From: Deinococcus sp. AJ005
Lineage (GTDB): Bacteria > Deinococcota > Deinococci > Deinococcales > Deinococcaceae
DNA length: 64,000 nucleotides
NCBI RefSeq assembly: GCF_009017495.1
Contig: NZ_CP044990.1
Span: 1-64,000, forward strand
Direction: 5' to 3'
The translations under genes and the position numbers were made by a program. A model generated the notes under the pieces. That model was not told the DNA's origin. It did no database searches and was given only the letters and a program-made list of their open reading frames with translations. Positions 52,996 through 61,925 of this stretch are shown here, one piece after another. Every line of letters begins with the position of its first letter. Within the stretch, counting starts at the first letter, position 1.

Positions 52996-55259
52996 AGAAA
53001 CGGTACTTATCCAGCTTGATGCTTTCCCTGCTCATTGGTGCGGCCAGCGCGCAGACCACCTCTGCGCCTGCCGCCCCCAACCCCATCCAGAGTGGCCCTG
53101 GCAGCTACGGCGGCACGGTCAGCGGCATGGACCTGATGGACGTCGACCTGATGTTCATCGGCGCGCACCCGGACGACGATGGTGGCGTGGGCGGCATCCT
53201 GGCTCGCTACCTGCTGGACGGCGGTTACAAGGGCACGGTGGTCACCCTGACCGGCGGCGAGGGCGGCGGCAACGCCACGGGCCGTGAAACAGGCCGCGCC
53301 CTGGGTCTGATCCGCGAGGAGGAGGAACGCCGCTCGCTGGCGATGCTGGGCGTCAACAGCCCGCATTTCCTGGGCTTGCGCGACTTCTATTTCACGCTGT
53401 CCGCCGAGGAAACCCTGGCCAAGTGGGGCGGCCCGGCCTTCGTGTGCGATGTGGTGCGGCTGGTGCGCCTGCGCCGTCCCGAAGTTCTCGTGACCATGTG
53501 GCCTGGCCCCGGCACGCACGGCCAGCACCAGATGGCTGCCCGCGCCGCCACGCTGGCCTACGCCACGGCGGGCGATCCGGCCACCTGCCCGGAACAGCTT
53601 AAAGAGGGCTTGCAGGTCTTCACGCCTCTCAAGCTGTACTACTACCCCAACAGCGCTGAGGACGCCACCGTCAAGATTCCCACCGACGACGTGTCGCGCA
53701 CCGCCCGGATTCGCTACTCGGACCTCAAGAACGTCGCGCAGTTCAACTACCGCTCGCAGGGCTGGGACACCTTCTCCACGCTGCCCGCCAAGACCTCTAA
53801 CCCGGAATCGTTCATGCTGGTGGCCTCGCGCGTGCCCACCCCGGCCCAGGAAACCTCATTGATGGGCGGCGCACTCACGGCCAGCGGTTCCTCTCCTGCT
53901 GGTGTGAAGCTGGAAGTGCAGCCCGCCGCCTATGACATCGGTGCGGGACAGGCCGCCCCCGTGACCGTCAAACTGACCAACACCACCAGCAAGGACATGA
54001 CCGGCGTCACGCTGGCCCTGAACGCGCCGGACGGCTGGAAAGTTTCAGCGGCCCCAGCGGCCAGGACCCTGAAGCCCGGCGAGTCGGCCAGCGCCACCTT
54101 CCAGGTCACGGCTCCGGCGAATGCGGCGGCCCAGCGCAGTGAAGTGACGGGCAGCTACCGCGCCGCGCAGGACGGCCAGGCCATCACGGGTCGCGCCGGT
54201 AATTTCGTGCGCCCGCTGCCCGCCGTTGTCGCCACCTTCGCCCCCACCTTTGATGTCGCCGCGTATCAGGACTTCGCCCGACAGACCGGCACCGACTGGG
54301 TCATCGGCTCGCTGCCCACCCGACTGGCACTGGCGCTGGGGCAGAAGACCCCCGTGAACGTGACGGTGACCAACCGCAGCAAGGCCGCCGTGAACGGCAA
54401 GGTGGACCTGAAGATGCCCGCTGGCGTCACGCTGTCGGGCGATACGGCCTATCAACTGGCCGCCGGACAGAGCAAGACGCTGACCTTCCAGATGGAAGCT
54501 GTGGCCGCCGCGCTGCCCGCCGGACGCCAGAGTGCCCTGCTGCCCGTCAGCCTCAGCACTGGTAACTTCACCGACACGGCCAATGCCTACGTCCTGCCCA
54601 GTCTGACCATCCCGCGCCTGAGCAAAGCGCCCGTGATCGACGGTGATCTGGGCGACATGTCGGCGGGCGCAGACGGCCAGATCGGCCCGGAAGACCTGTG
54701 GTGGCGGACCAAGCCCGACAACGCGGCGGACGCCAGCGCCAAGTTCAAACTCGGTTATGACGACACGTACCTGTACGTGGGCATGAACGTCAAGGATGAG
54801 CTGGTGGCCTGCAACATCGCCCCGGACGACATCAAGGCTCAGCTCCGCTCGGATGCGATTGGCATCACCGTCGATCCCAGCGGCGACAGCAAGGACACCG
54901 GCACCACCATGCAGGCGGCGGCCTTTCCCTGCACCACGGACGGCTTCGGAGCGCGCGGCTTCCGCGACGCCGACGCCAACCAGGGCGTGATGGAAGAAAC
55001 GGCCCCCGGTATGCAGGTGGCCTCCAAGAAGGTGGACGGCGGCTATGACATCGAGTTCCGCCTGCCCTGGGCCGCCATGCCCAAGGTGCCCAAAGCGGGC
55101 GACACGATTGGCCTGAATCTGGTGATGTACGACGGCGATCAGGCCGACGCCCGCGTGGGCGCCAACATCAGCCAGAGCGGGCTGGCATGGGCCTCGTTCT
55201 CGTGGGGCGGCAAGCAGGCGCTGCCTTACCTGTGGCCACGCGTCACGCTGGGTAAGTAA
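52992..55259 (+). CDS. Secreted PIG-L deacetylase with NEW3-like and CBM9-like domains
   Basis: This 755-residue exported enzyme has a signal peptide (residues 1–20, cleavage after ASA). A PIG-L/LmbE deacetylase domain (about 45–290) has the zinc motif IGAHPDDDGG and a later GTHGQHQMAARAATL. One NEW3/CARDB-like beta domain follows (about 310–400), and a second is near 450–540. A CBM9/DOMON-like sugar-binding domain (about 545–755) holds KAPVIDGDLGDM and FKLGYDDTYLYVGMNVKDE. It probably removes N-acyl groups from an amino-sugar polymer or conjugate outside the cell. ATGA overlap with the lyase gene. Confidence 0.83.
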   Translation: MKKRYLSSLMLSLLIGAASAQTTSAPAAPNPIQSGPGSYGGTVSGMDLMDVDLMFIGAHPDDDGGVGGILARYLLDGGYKGTVVTLTGGEGGGNATGRETGRALGLIREEEERRSLAMLGVNSPHFLGLRDFYFTLSAEETLAKWGGPAFVCDVVRLVRLRRPEVLVTMWPGPGTHGQHQMAARAATLAYATAGDPATCPEQLKEGLQVFTPLKLYYYPNSAEDATVKIPTDDVSRTARIRYSDLKNVAQFNYRSQGWDTFSTLPAKTSNPESFMLVASRVPTPAQETSLMGGALTASGSSPAGVKLEVQPAAYDIGAGQAAPVTVKLTNTTSKDMTGVTLALNAPDGWKVSAAPAARTLKPGESASATFQVTAPANAAAQRSEVTGSYRAAQDGQAITGRAGNFVRPLPAVVATFAPTFDVAAYQDFARQTGTDWVIGSLPTRLALALGQKTPVNVTVTNRSKAAVNGKVDLKMPAGVTLSGDTAYQLAAGQSKTLTFQMEAVAAALPAGRQSALLPVSLSTGNFTDTANAYVLPSLTIPRLSKAPVIDGDLGDMSAGADGQIGPEDLWWRTKPDNAADASAKFKLGYDDTYLYVGMNVKDELVACNIAPDDIKAQLRSDAIGITVDPSGDSKDTGTTMQAAAFPCTTDGFGARGFRDADANQGVMEETAPGMQVASKKVDGGYDIEFRLPWAAMPKVPKAGDTIGLNLVMYDGDQADARVGANISQSGLAWASFSWGGKQALPYLWPRVTLGK

Positions 55260-55327
55260 ACGCTAGGCAAGTCAATACCCTCCACCCCCTTCCCAACCTC
55301 TCCATCTCAAAACAACAGGAGTTCACC

Positions 55328-56575
55328 ATGAAAAAGTTACTGACACTGGCCCTCGGCCTCTCGCTCGCTTCCGCCTCCGCCGCGCCCGTCACGTTGACCT
55401 ACTGGCAGTACGACTATGCCAGTAAGGTCAGCGCCATGAACGATCTGATCAAGAAGTTCGAGGCCGCCAACCCCGACATCAAGATCAAGCAGGAAACCTT
55501 CCCGTACGACGCCTATAGTCAGAAAGTCGCTTCCAGCGTTCCTGCCGGACAGGGACCGGATGTGGTCAACCTGTATTATGGCTGGCTCCCCCAGTATGTG
55601 GACGCTGGGTACCTTCAGCAGCTTCCAGTCAAGGATTTCCCGACGGCCACCATCGACAGCACCTACGCACCGATGGTGAAGACTTCCAAGATGAACGGCA
55701 AGTATTACGCCCTGCCCACCTCTGTCCGCACGCTGGCCATCTTTTACAACAAAGACCTCTTCAAGCAGGCTGGAATCGCCCAGCCGCCCAAAACCTGGGA
55801 AGAACTGATCGCAGACGGTCAGAAGATCGTCAAGGGCACGCCCCCCCGCTACACCACGCTGGGCTTCGGCATCCAGCCCGACGGCCAGGATTACCACGTC
55901 CTGCGTGAAGTGCTGGTGCGTCAGTTTGGCGGCCAGCCCTACAGCAAGGACGGCAAGACCGCCACCTATGACAGCGCGGCGGGGGCCAAGGCCATGACCT
56001 TCTACACCGATCTGCAAACCAAGTACAAGCTGGGCGTGCCCAATTTCTTCCCTGGCAACAACAGCTACCGCGACGCCTTCATCGCGGGCAAGGTGGGCAT
56101 GATCATCGACGGCTCATTTGCCATCAACACCATCAAGGATGGCGCGAAGTTCGACTGGGGCGTGACGACGCTGCCCGTGCTGGCCAGCAATCCCAATGAG
56201 AAAGACAACTTCGGGTCTTACTGGGTCAACGGCATCACCAAGAACGCCAAGGGTGACAAGCTCGACGCCTCGGTGAAGTTTCTGAAGTTCCTGACCAGCG
56301 CTGAAACCCAGCGCTACTGGTTGGCAAACGTGGGAGAGATTCCCGCCAGCCGCAGTCTGGCTGCCGATCCCAGCCTGCTCAAAGACCCGGTCTATGGGCC
56401 GTTCATTGCCAGCCTGCCCTACGCGTCTTCCACCGTATTCGTGGATGAGGCCGGACAGCGCAAAGCCTGGGTGGACGCGATCAACACCGTTCTGCTGAAG
56501 GGGGCCAAGCCTGCCGACGCCGTCAAGCAGGCCGCCGCCGACGAGCAGAAGATTCTCAACAGCTACTACAAGTAA
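55328..56575 (+). CDS. ABC sugar transporter, substrate-binding protein
   Basis: The 415-residue family 1 extracellular binding protein has a signal peptide MKKLLTLALGLSLASASA without a lipobox. It has VTLTYWQYDYASKVSAMNDL, GPDVVNLYYGWLPQYVDAG and TSVRTLAIFYNKDLFKQAGI, typical of carbohydrate binders. AACAGGAG precedes the start. It is followed by a MITE-like repeat and then two permeases. No ATPase gene is present in the operon, so a shared MsmK-type ATPase elsewhere is presumed. Confidence 0.9.
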   Translation: MKKLLTLALGLSLASASAAPVTLTYWQYDYASKVSAMNDLIKKFEAANPDIKIKQETFPYDAYSQKVASSVPAGQGPDVVNLYYGWLPQYVDAGYLQQLPVKDFPTATIDSTYAPMVKTSKMNGKYYALPTSVRTLAIFYNKDLFKQAGIAQPPKTWEELIADGQKIVKGTPPRYTTLGFGIQPDGQDYHVLREVLVRQFGGQPYSKDGKTATYDSAAGAKAMTFYTDLQTKYKLGVPNFFPGNNSYRDAFIAGKVGMIIDGSFAINTIKDGAKFDWGVTTLPVLASNPNEKDNFGSYWVNGITKNAKGDKLDASVKFLKFLTSAETQRYWLANVGEIPASRSLAADPSLLKDPVYGPFIASLPYASSTVFVDEAGQRKAWVDAINTVLLKGAKPADAVKQAAADEQKILNSYYK

Positions 56576-56666
56576 GTCCTGAGTTCCGCGCGTCTGCAAT
56601 ACTTTCCAGAGAAGCGGAAGTGATGTGGAGGCGCGGAAATTTTTGGCTCTCCGTCGACTTCGTTTC

Positions 56667-56803
56667 TTACGGATTCCGTCTGTTTCGGACAGGAATTGGG
56701 ACAGCGCCGATTCCTGTCCTCCACGTCCGGAACCCGTTTTTCTCCTTCTCGCTCCGCTCGGATTACAGGTGTTCCCAACACCTTTTAATCGGAGTCCGTA
56801 TCA
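56667..56803 (+). repeat. MITE-like repeat, copy 3
   Basis: A 137-bp element runs from TTACGGATTCCGTCTG to the inverse end AATCGGAGTCCGTATC. Its interior closely matches copy 4 (GGAACCCGTTT, CTCGCT-CGCTC). It includes a hairpin AGGTGTT-CC-CAACACCT. It separates the binding-protein gene from the permease. Confidence 0.8.
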
Positions 56804-56812
56804 GAGGTAAAG

Positions 56813-56848
56813 ATGACCAGATCCACTGGCCCACGAGGCCATTTATGA
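56813..56848 (+). CDS. Possible 11-residue leader peptide before permease 1
   Basis: AGAGGT lies seven bases before an ATG (56813) that opens MTRSTGPRGHL and stops at TGA 56846, overlapping the permease ATG (56845) as ATGA. The ribosome site is better than that of the permease itself. This could couple translation, or be chance. Confidence 0.3.
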   Translation: MTRSTGPRGHL

Positions 56849-57765
56849 CCGTGACCGCGCCTCCCAAAGCGCGGCGGGGCGGCTCGATGCGGCGGCACCA
56901 GACCCGCACGGCCTACACCTTCCTGCTGGTCCCCCTGATCTTCTACCTGATCGTGCGTTTCCTGCCCACCCTCTCTGCCCTGCGGCTGAGCCTGTTCGAC
57001 TGGAACATCCTCAAAGACACCCAGCCCTTCGTCGGCACCGAGAACTATCAGCGGTTGTTCGCCGACGAGAAGTTCGGTCAAGCGCTGCGGAACACCGCGC
57101 TGTACACCGTCATCGGCGTCCCAGCGCAGATCGCGCTGGGACTGATCGTGGCCCTGCTCCTGAACAAGATCATCGCGTTGCGCGGGCTGTTCCGGGCGCT
57201 GTACTTCGCCCCCTACGTCACCCCCATCGTGGCCGCCGCGTGGGTCTGGCAGTGGCTGTTCAGCCCGCAATTCGGTCCGGTCAACACCTTTTTGATCTGG
57301 CTGCACATCACCCCGCAGAACTTTCTCAACTCCCCGGATCAGGCGCTGGCCACCACGGCGGCGCTGGTGGTGTGGCAGAACCTGGGCTTTCAGATCGTGC
57401 TGTTCCTGGCCGGGTTGTCGGCCATTCCCCGCAGTTATTACGAGGCTGCCGAGATCGACGGTGCGAACGGCACCCAGGCGTTCTGGAAGATCACCTGGCC
57501 GCTGCTCAATCCCACCATCGTGTTCAGCGTGGTGACCGGGACCATTTCTTACCTGCAACTGTTCACGCAGGTGGTCAACCTGAACTTCACCGATCAGGGG
57601 GGACCGCTGGGCAGCACCATGACGGTGGCGCTGTACATCTATCAGATCGCGTTCGGACGCTTCCAGATGGGGTATGCCTCGGCCATCACGGTGGTGCTGT
57701 TCCTGATCATCCTGGCCATCACCCTGTTCCAACTGCGCTTCCTGACCCGGCGGTATGACCTATGA
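56845..57765 (+). CDS. ABC sugar transporter permease 1 (MalF type)
   Basis: The 306-residue inner-membrane permease has six predicted helices and the EAA loop that contacts the ATPase (YYEAAEIDGANGTQAFWKITWPLL). The N-terminal segment is FLLVPLIFYLIVRFLPTLS, typical of the MalF/UgpA family. I chose ATG 56845 (GAGG upstream); the frame is open further upstream through the repeat but is not coding-like. Its TGA stop is the first three bases of repeat copy 4. Confidence 0.9.
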   Translation: MTVTAPPKARRGGSMRRHQTRTAYTFLLVPLIFYLIVRFLPTLSALRLSLFDWNILKDTQPFVGTENYQRLFADEKFGQALRNTALYTVIGVPAQIALGLIVALLLNKIIALRGLFRALYFAPYVTPIVAAAWVWQWLFSPQFGPVNTFLIWLHITPQNFLNSPDQALATTAALVVWQNLGFQIVLFLAGLSAIPRSYYEAAEIDGANGTQAFWKITWPLLNPTIVFSVVTGTISYLQLFTQVVNLNFTDQGGPLGSTMTVALYIYQIAFGRFQMGYASAITVVLFLIILAITLFQLRFLTRRYDL

Positions 57766-57902
57766 TACGGATTCCGTCTGTTTCGTTAACAAACCGGGAC
57801 AGCTCCGGTTCGTTAACTCCACGCCCGGAACCCGTTTGTCTCCTACTCGCTTCGCTCAGATTTTCAGGTGTTTCCAACACCTTCCAATCGGAGTTTGTAT
57901 GA
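57763..57902 (+). repeat. MITE-like repeat, copy 4
   Basis: A 140-bp element begins TGATACGGATTCCGTC (its TGA is the permease 1 stop) and ends AATCGGAGTTTGTATGA. That end contains GGAG as ribosome site and ATG as start codon of permease 2. Its interior is similar to copy 3. It fills the whole gap between the two permease genes. Confidence 0.8.
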
Positions 57903-58786
57903 CCACGACACTGGACAAACCTGACACCCGTGAAACGGCGGGCGATCCTCGCCCGCAGCGCCGCCTCAACACGCCGATGCTGCTGGCCTACCTCGTGCTG
58001 ACCGTGGGCATCGTGGTCACGCTGTTTCCCTTCATGTGGATGCTCCTGACCAGCCTCAAGAGCTTTCAGGAACTGTTCAACCTGAGCTTTCTGCCCGAAT
58101 CGCCCACCCTGGACAACTACCGCCAGGTCCTGCTGGAAACCAAGTTCATCCAGTGGTTCGGCAACAGCCTGCTGGTGGCCGGGGTCACCACCGCCACCGT
58201 GCTGTTCTTCGACTCGATGGTGGGCTACACCCTGGCCAAGTTCGACTTTCCCGGCAAGAACCTCATCTTCATCCTGATCCTGTCCACGCTGATGATCCCC
58301 ACCGAGATGCTGGTTATCCCGTGGTTCGTGGGGGTCAGCGACATCCACCTGACCGGGAGTGTGCCGGGAGCCTACTTTGCGATCATGTTCCCCGGCCTGA
58401 TGAGTGCGTTCGGGGTCTTTCTGATGCGGCAGTTCTTTGAGACGCTGCCCGATGACCTGCTGGAAGCGGCGCGCATCGACGGCATGAGCGAGTTCGGAAT
58501 CTTCTGGCGGATCGCTTTGCCGCTGGTTCGCCCGGCGCTGGCCAGTCTGGCCATCTTCACCTTTCTGGGCAACTGGAACGCGTTCCTGTGGCCGCTGATC
58601 GTGATCCAGAGACCGGAGTTCCGCACGCTGCCAGTGGGCACCGCGCTGTTTAACGGGGAGGCGGGAACGCAGTGGGGGCTGATCATGGCGGCCAGCAGTC
58701 TGGCGGTGATTCCGGTGCTGATCGTGTTCGCCATCTTCCAGAAGCAGATTATCGAGGGCATTGTTTTGACCGGGATGAAGGGATGA
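57899..58786 (+). CDS. ABC sugar transporter permease 2 (MalG type)
   Basis: The 295-residue permease has six helices and the EAA loop LLEAARIDGMSEFGIFWRIALPL. The first hydrophobic segment is AYLVLTVGIVVTLFPFMWML and the protein ends in IFQKQIIEGIVLTGMKG, the classic MalG/CUT1 tail. Translation begins at an ATG lying in the end of repeat copy 4, with GGAG eight bases before. It overlaps the next gene by four bases (ATGA). Confidence 0.9.
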   Translation: MTTTLDKPDTRETAGDPRPQRRLNTPMLLAYLVLTVGIVVTLFPFMWMLLTSLKSFQELFNLSFLPESPTLDNYRQVLLETKFIQWFGNSLLVAGVTTATVLFFDSMVGYTLAKFDFPGKNLIFILILSTLMIPTEMLVIPWFVGVSDIHLTGSVPGAYFAIMFPGLMSAFGVFLMRQFFETLPDDLLEAARIDGMSEFGIFWRIALPLVRPALASLAIFTFLGNWNAFLWPLIVIQRPEFRTLPVGTALFNGEAGTQWGLIMAASSLAVIPVLIVFAIFQKQIIEGIVLTGMKG

Positions 58787-59628
58787 GCGCCCCGGCGTCT
58801 CTGCTGGCCGTCTTCGCCCATCCCGACGATGAGGCCCTGCGCTGCGGTGGAGCGCTGGCGCTGTATGCCGCACGCGGCGTTCAGGTTCACCTGATCTGCC
58901 TGACCCGCGGTGAGGCGGGACGCAACACGGACCCCACTCTGGGCACCGTCGATCTGCCCACCCAGCGGGAGCAGGAACTCAAAGATGCCTGTCTTGCGCT
59001 GGGCATCCACCCCCCCGTTTTTCTCGGCTACCATGACAGTGGGCGGGGTGACCGGCTTCGCCGCGACGATCCCCTGGCCACCATCAACGCCGACCTGACG
59101 GCGATGGAACGCCAGATTCTGGAAGTGATCGAGGCCACCCACCCTCAAATTATGCTGACCTTCGACCCACACGGCATGTACGGCCATCCTGACCACCTGA
59201 TCGCCCACCGCGTCGCCACCGCCGCCTACGCCAGCAGCGGGTTCCGGCAGGTGCGCGTTCAGCGTCTCTTTTACACGGTCCAGAGCCGTGAGGAAATGAT
59301 GCGCCTCCAGAGTGGACGTTCTCTGGGCGTGCTGGAGGGGCTGGAGCCGGAAACTTACGCGGTCTGCGACTGCACCATCGCCGCCCGGATCGACATCCGC
59401 GCCTATGCGGCACAGAAGCGGGCCGCCCTGTTCTCTCACCGCACCCAGACGGGTCCGCTGAGTACGCTGGGTACTCTCAGCGACGAGCAGTTCGCCCCAC
59501 TGATGGAGAGTGAGACCTTCAGCCTGGGCGGGATTCGCTCCTCGGTGCCCGAGTACCCCATGCACGATCTCTTTGCGGGCCTGGATGTCGAGTTCCGTCC
59601 TGCGGCACAGTCGGAGCGGCCTGCGTGA
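58783..59628 (+). CDS. Cytoplasmic PIG-L/LmbE-type deacetylase
   Basis: The 281-residue zinc deacetylase has no signal peptide. Zinc ligands are in FAHPDDEALRCGGALALYA and the histidine pair GHPDHLIAHRVAT; TRGEAGRNTDP is the family's second conserved block. Relatives include BshB and MshB, which deacetylate GlcNAc-malate or GlcNAc-inositol. With the secreted PIG-L enzyme, the operon has two deacylation steps, one outside and one inside. Linked by ATGA to permease 2 and by GTGA to the kinase. Confidence 0.88.
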   Translation: MSAPASLLAVFAHPDDEALRCGGALALYAARGVQVHLICLTRGEAGRNTDPTLGTVDLPTQREQELKDACLALGIHPPVFLGYHDSGRGDRLRRDDPLATINADLTAMERQILEVIEATHPQIMLTFDPHGMYGHPDHLIAHRVATAAYASSGFRQVRVQRLFYTVQSREEMMRLQSGRSLGVLEGLEPETYAVCDCTIAARIDIRAYAAQKRAALFSHRTQTGPLSTLGTLSDEQFAPLMESETFSLGGIRSSVPEYPMHDLFAGLDVEFRPAAQSERPA

Positions 59629-60527
59629 CGCCGCGCGATCTGGTCATCCTGGGCAACATCAACGTGGACCTGATTCTCGGTCCCCTGGACGGCTGGCCCG
59701 GGCGCGGCACTGAAGTGCTAGTCGAGGAGTTGCAGTGGCGCGTCGGCGGGAATGCTGGCAACGCCGCCGCCGCCTGTGCGGCGCTGGGCACAGACCACGC
59801 CGTGATCAGCACGGCTGGCGATGATCTGGCCGGGAAGTGGCTTCAGCAACAGCTCCCCACCGGGCAGGTCACCTGGCTTCCCTGTGATGGCCCGACCTCC
59901 GTGACTGTCGCCGTGACCCACTCGGACGGCGAGCGGACCTTTATCACCCAGTTGGGGCATCTGGCGGCCCTGGAGTGGGCGAATCTGCGGCCCCACGTTC
60001 CAGCCAGCCGTTTTGCCCTGCTGGCTGGGGGCTTCCTCACGCCAGCCCTGCGCCGCGAGTACCCGGAAGTATTGGCGTGGTTCGGGCGCAGTGAAACGCA
60101 GGTGGCCCTCGACATGGGCTGGCCCGATGGCGGCTACACCCCCGAATTGCGGCGGGAAGTGCTGTGCTGGCTGCCCCAGACGCACCATCTGCTGATCAAC
60201 GACCTCGAAGCGCTGGCACTGACAGGTGAGACCGATCTGCGGTGCGCCGTGGAATGCCTCGCTTCCCATCTTCACCCGGACGGCACCCTGGTGATCAAGC
60301 GGGGGGCCGAGGGCGTTTTGCTTCATCACGGCGGACAGGTCAGCACGCATGCGGCCCCGGCCATTCAGGTCAGCGATACTGTCGGGGCCGGTGACATCTG
60401 GAACGCCGCGTACCTGGATGCCCTCAGCCGCGCAGAGGGGACAGAGGCCGCCGCTGAGTTCGCGGTGCAGGTTGCGTCCACGGCTGTTTCCACCAGCCCC
60501 AGGCGTTACCTCGTACCAGAGGGTTGA
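59625..60527 (+). CDS. PfkB-family carbohydrate kinase
   Basis: This 300-residue ribokinase-like enzyme starts at GTG overlapping the deacetylase TGA. It has ILGNINVDLI, WRVGGNAGNAAAACAALG for sugar binding, NDLEALALTGE, VIKRGAEGVLL and the anion-hole/catalytic motif DTVGAGDIWNAAY. It probably phosphorylates the sugar released by the deacetylases and lyase. It is the last gene of the operon, followed by a decayed repeat copy. Confidence 0.9.
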   Translation: MTPRDLVILGNINVDLILGPLDGWPGRGTEVLVEELQWRVGGNAGNAAAACAALGTDHAVISTAGDDLAGKWLQQQLPTGQVTWLPCDGPTSVTVAVTHSDGERTFITQLGHLAALEWANLRPHVPASRFALLAGGFLTPALRREYPEVLAWFGRSETQVALDMGWPDGGYTPELRREVLCWLPQTHHLLINDLEALALTGETDLRCAVECLASHLHPDGTLVIKRGAEGVLLHHGGQVSTHAAPAIQVSDTVGAGDIWNAAYLDALSRAEGTEAAAEFAVQVASTAVSTSPRRYLVPEG

Positions 60528-60542
60528 AGTCGCCAGGAAGCT

Positions 60543-60614
60543 AAGGACTCCGATTGGCAGGTGTTGGAAACATTCTGCGAGCTGTCCAGATTCCTACACG
60601 AAACAAACGGAACC
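60543..60614 (-). repeat. MITE-like repeat, copy 5 (decayed)
   Basis: On the minus strand it reads GGTTCCGTTTGTTTCGTGT… ending TTTCCAACACCTGCCAATCGGAGTCC across 72 bases. That is the two ends of the copy 3/4 type with about half of the middle deleted. Confidence 0.6.
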
Positions 60615-60661
60615 ATTGACAACAACGTGGGGTGAACGCCTGGCCTGTTACCCTACCTTCC

Positions 60662-61336
60662 ATGACCCCCACCGTCTTTCTGGACATGAACGAGACGCTG
60701 CTGGACCTCTCGGCACTGGACGGGCTGTTCTTCACGGCCTTCGGTGATCCGGGGGCCAGATCGCAGTGGTTTGGCCTGTTGCTGCAACTGGCCCTGACCC
60801 AGACGGTACTGGGCGAATACCGTGATTTCCCGGCACTGGGCGGGGCGGCCCTGACCGCACTGGGCGAGGCGCGCGGTCAGGACGTGCCCCAGCAGTTTCA
60901 TGCCGAGCTGGCGACGGGTATGCGGATGTTGCCGGCCCATCCCGACACCCGCGAGGGCCTGGAAATTCTACGCGCGGGTGGGGCGCGGCTGGTCTGCCTG
61001 ACCAACAACCCGCAGGCCGTGCTGGACGCCCAACTGGAAAACGCGGGCTTTGCCGATCTGGTGGACGGCGCGGTGTCGGTGGACCCGGGCCAGATGCTCA
61101 AGCCGGGGCGGGCAGCGTATGAATACGGCCTGTCGCGCACAGGCGCACATGCCCACGAGAGCTGGCTGCTGGCGGCGCACGGCTGGGACATCGCAGGGGC
61201 CAAAGCGGCGGGACTGCACACGGCTTTCGTGGAACGCCCCGGTCAGGCCCAGAATCCGCTGATGCGCGCCGACATTTCCGGGCCGCTGCCCACTGTGGCC
61301 CGCGCGCTGATCGGACGGCTGGGCGGGCAGGCGTGA
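60662..61336 (+). CDS. HAD-superfamily hydrolase (haloacid dehalogenase type II-like)
   Basis: The 224-residue protein has the nucleophile strip TVFLDMNETLLDLS (DxNxT form), the second-motif threonine in LVCLTNNPQAVLD, the lysine in QMLKPGRAAYEYG, and motif IV in LLAAHGWDIAGAKAAGL. This fits type II dehalogenase-like phosphatases; the substrate is unknown. TACCCT seven bases before the ATG suggests a leaderless transcript. It overlaps the next gene by four bases. Confidence 0.82.
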   Translation: MTPTVFLDMNETLLDLSALDGLFFTAFGDPGARSQWFGLLLQLALTQTVLGEYRDFPALGGAALTALGEARGQDVPQQFHAELATGMRMLPAHPDTREGLEILRAGGARLVCLTNNPQAVLDAQLENAGFADLVDGAVSVDPGQMLKPGRAAYEYGLSRTGAHAHESWLLAAHGWDIAGAKAAGLHTAFVERPGQAQNPLMRADISGPLPTVARALIGRLGGQA

Positions 61337-61542
61337 GTGTGCCGCCCAGATCGGCCATTCGCCCTGGCCTGGATGTGGACATCGTTCAGAAGCACCACCA
61401 GCGTAGCGGAGAGCTGACGCGCGGCGTGGTGGCGCAACTGTTGACTTCCTCTGCCACGCACCCACACGGCATCAAGGTCCGGCTGACTACCGGGGAAGTG
61501 GGGCGCGTTCAGGCTCTTGCGGACGCTGAATCGGGCGGCTGA
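61333..61542 (+). CDS. ywbE: YwbE-family protein
   Basis: The 69-residue protein matches the YwbE/DUF2196 family (RPGLDVDIVQKHHQRSGELT, GVVAQLLTSSATHPHGIKV, TGEVGRVQAL). Function is not established. It starts at GTG overlapping the HAD gene's TGA, so the two are coupled. Confidence 0.88.
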   Translation: MSVPPRSAIRPGLDVDIVQKHHQRSGELTRGVVAQLLTSSATHPHGIKVRLTTGEVGRVQALADAESGG

Positions 61543-61587
61543 GCGAACCGGACGGACCCTCTGGAGCCTAGTTTCCTTAGAGTTTCC

Positions 61588-61833
61588 TTAGCCCTGCGCC
61601 CGCCGACGTGGCAGCGTAATGCCCAGCCCCAGCAACAGGCCCCCGATCACGGCCAGCGCATAGGTGATCAACACGTTGTTCAGCGGACTGGGAAAGCTGG
61701 TGGAGCGGTTGGCGTTGGCCACGGCGTGAAGCTGGTTGATGTCGATCACGTCCTTGCCCAGCAGCAGCAGCGAGACGACAAAGACGACAAGGCCCAGCGC
61801 CACAACGATGCGGGAAACGATTTTCATACTCAT
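61588..61833 (-). CDS. Small two-helix membrane protein
   Basis: The 81-residue protein has an N-terminal hydrophobic helix (IVVALGLVVFVVSLLLLGK), a polar loop, a second helix (VLITYALAVIGGLLLGLGI) and a basic tail. The clear two-helix pattern supports a real gene. No family is recognised. It is divergent from sucA. Confidence 0.65.
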   Translation of the reverse strand: MSMKIVSRIVVALGLVVFVVSLLLLGKDVIDINQLHAVANANRSTSFPSPLNNVLITYALAVIGGLLLGLGITLPRRRAQG

Positions 61834-61925
61834 ATCTTACGGGCTGGCCTGTCACCCGGATGGGAACCCCCCTCCCCCCACTTTGCGGGGGCCTCACAAG
61901 GCACCTTTCGGCGGCGGCAGCGGGG

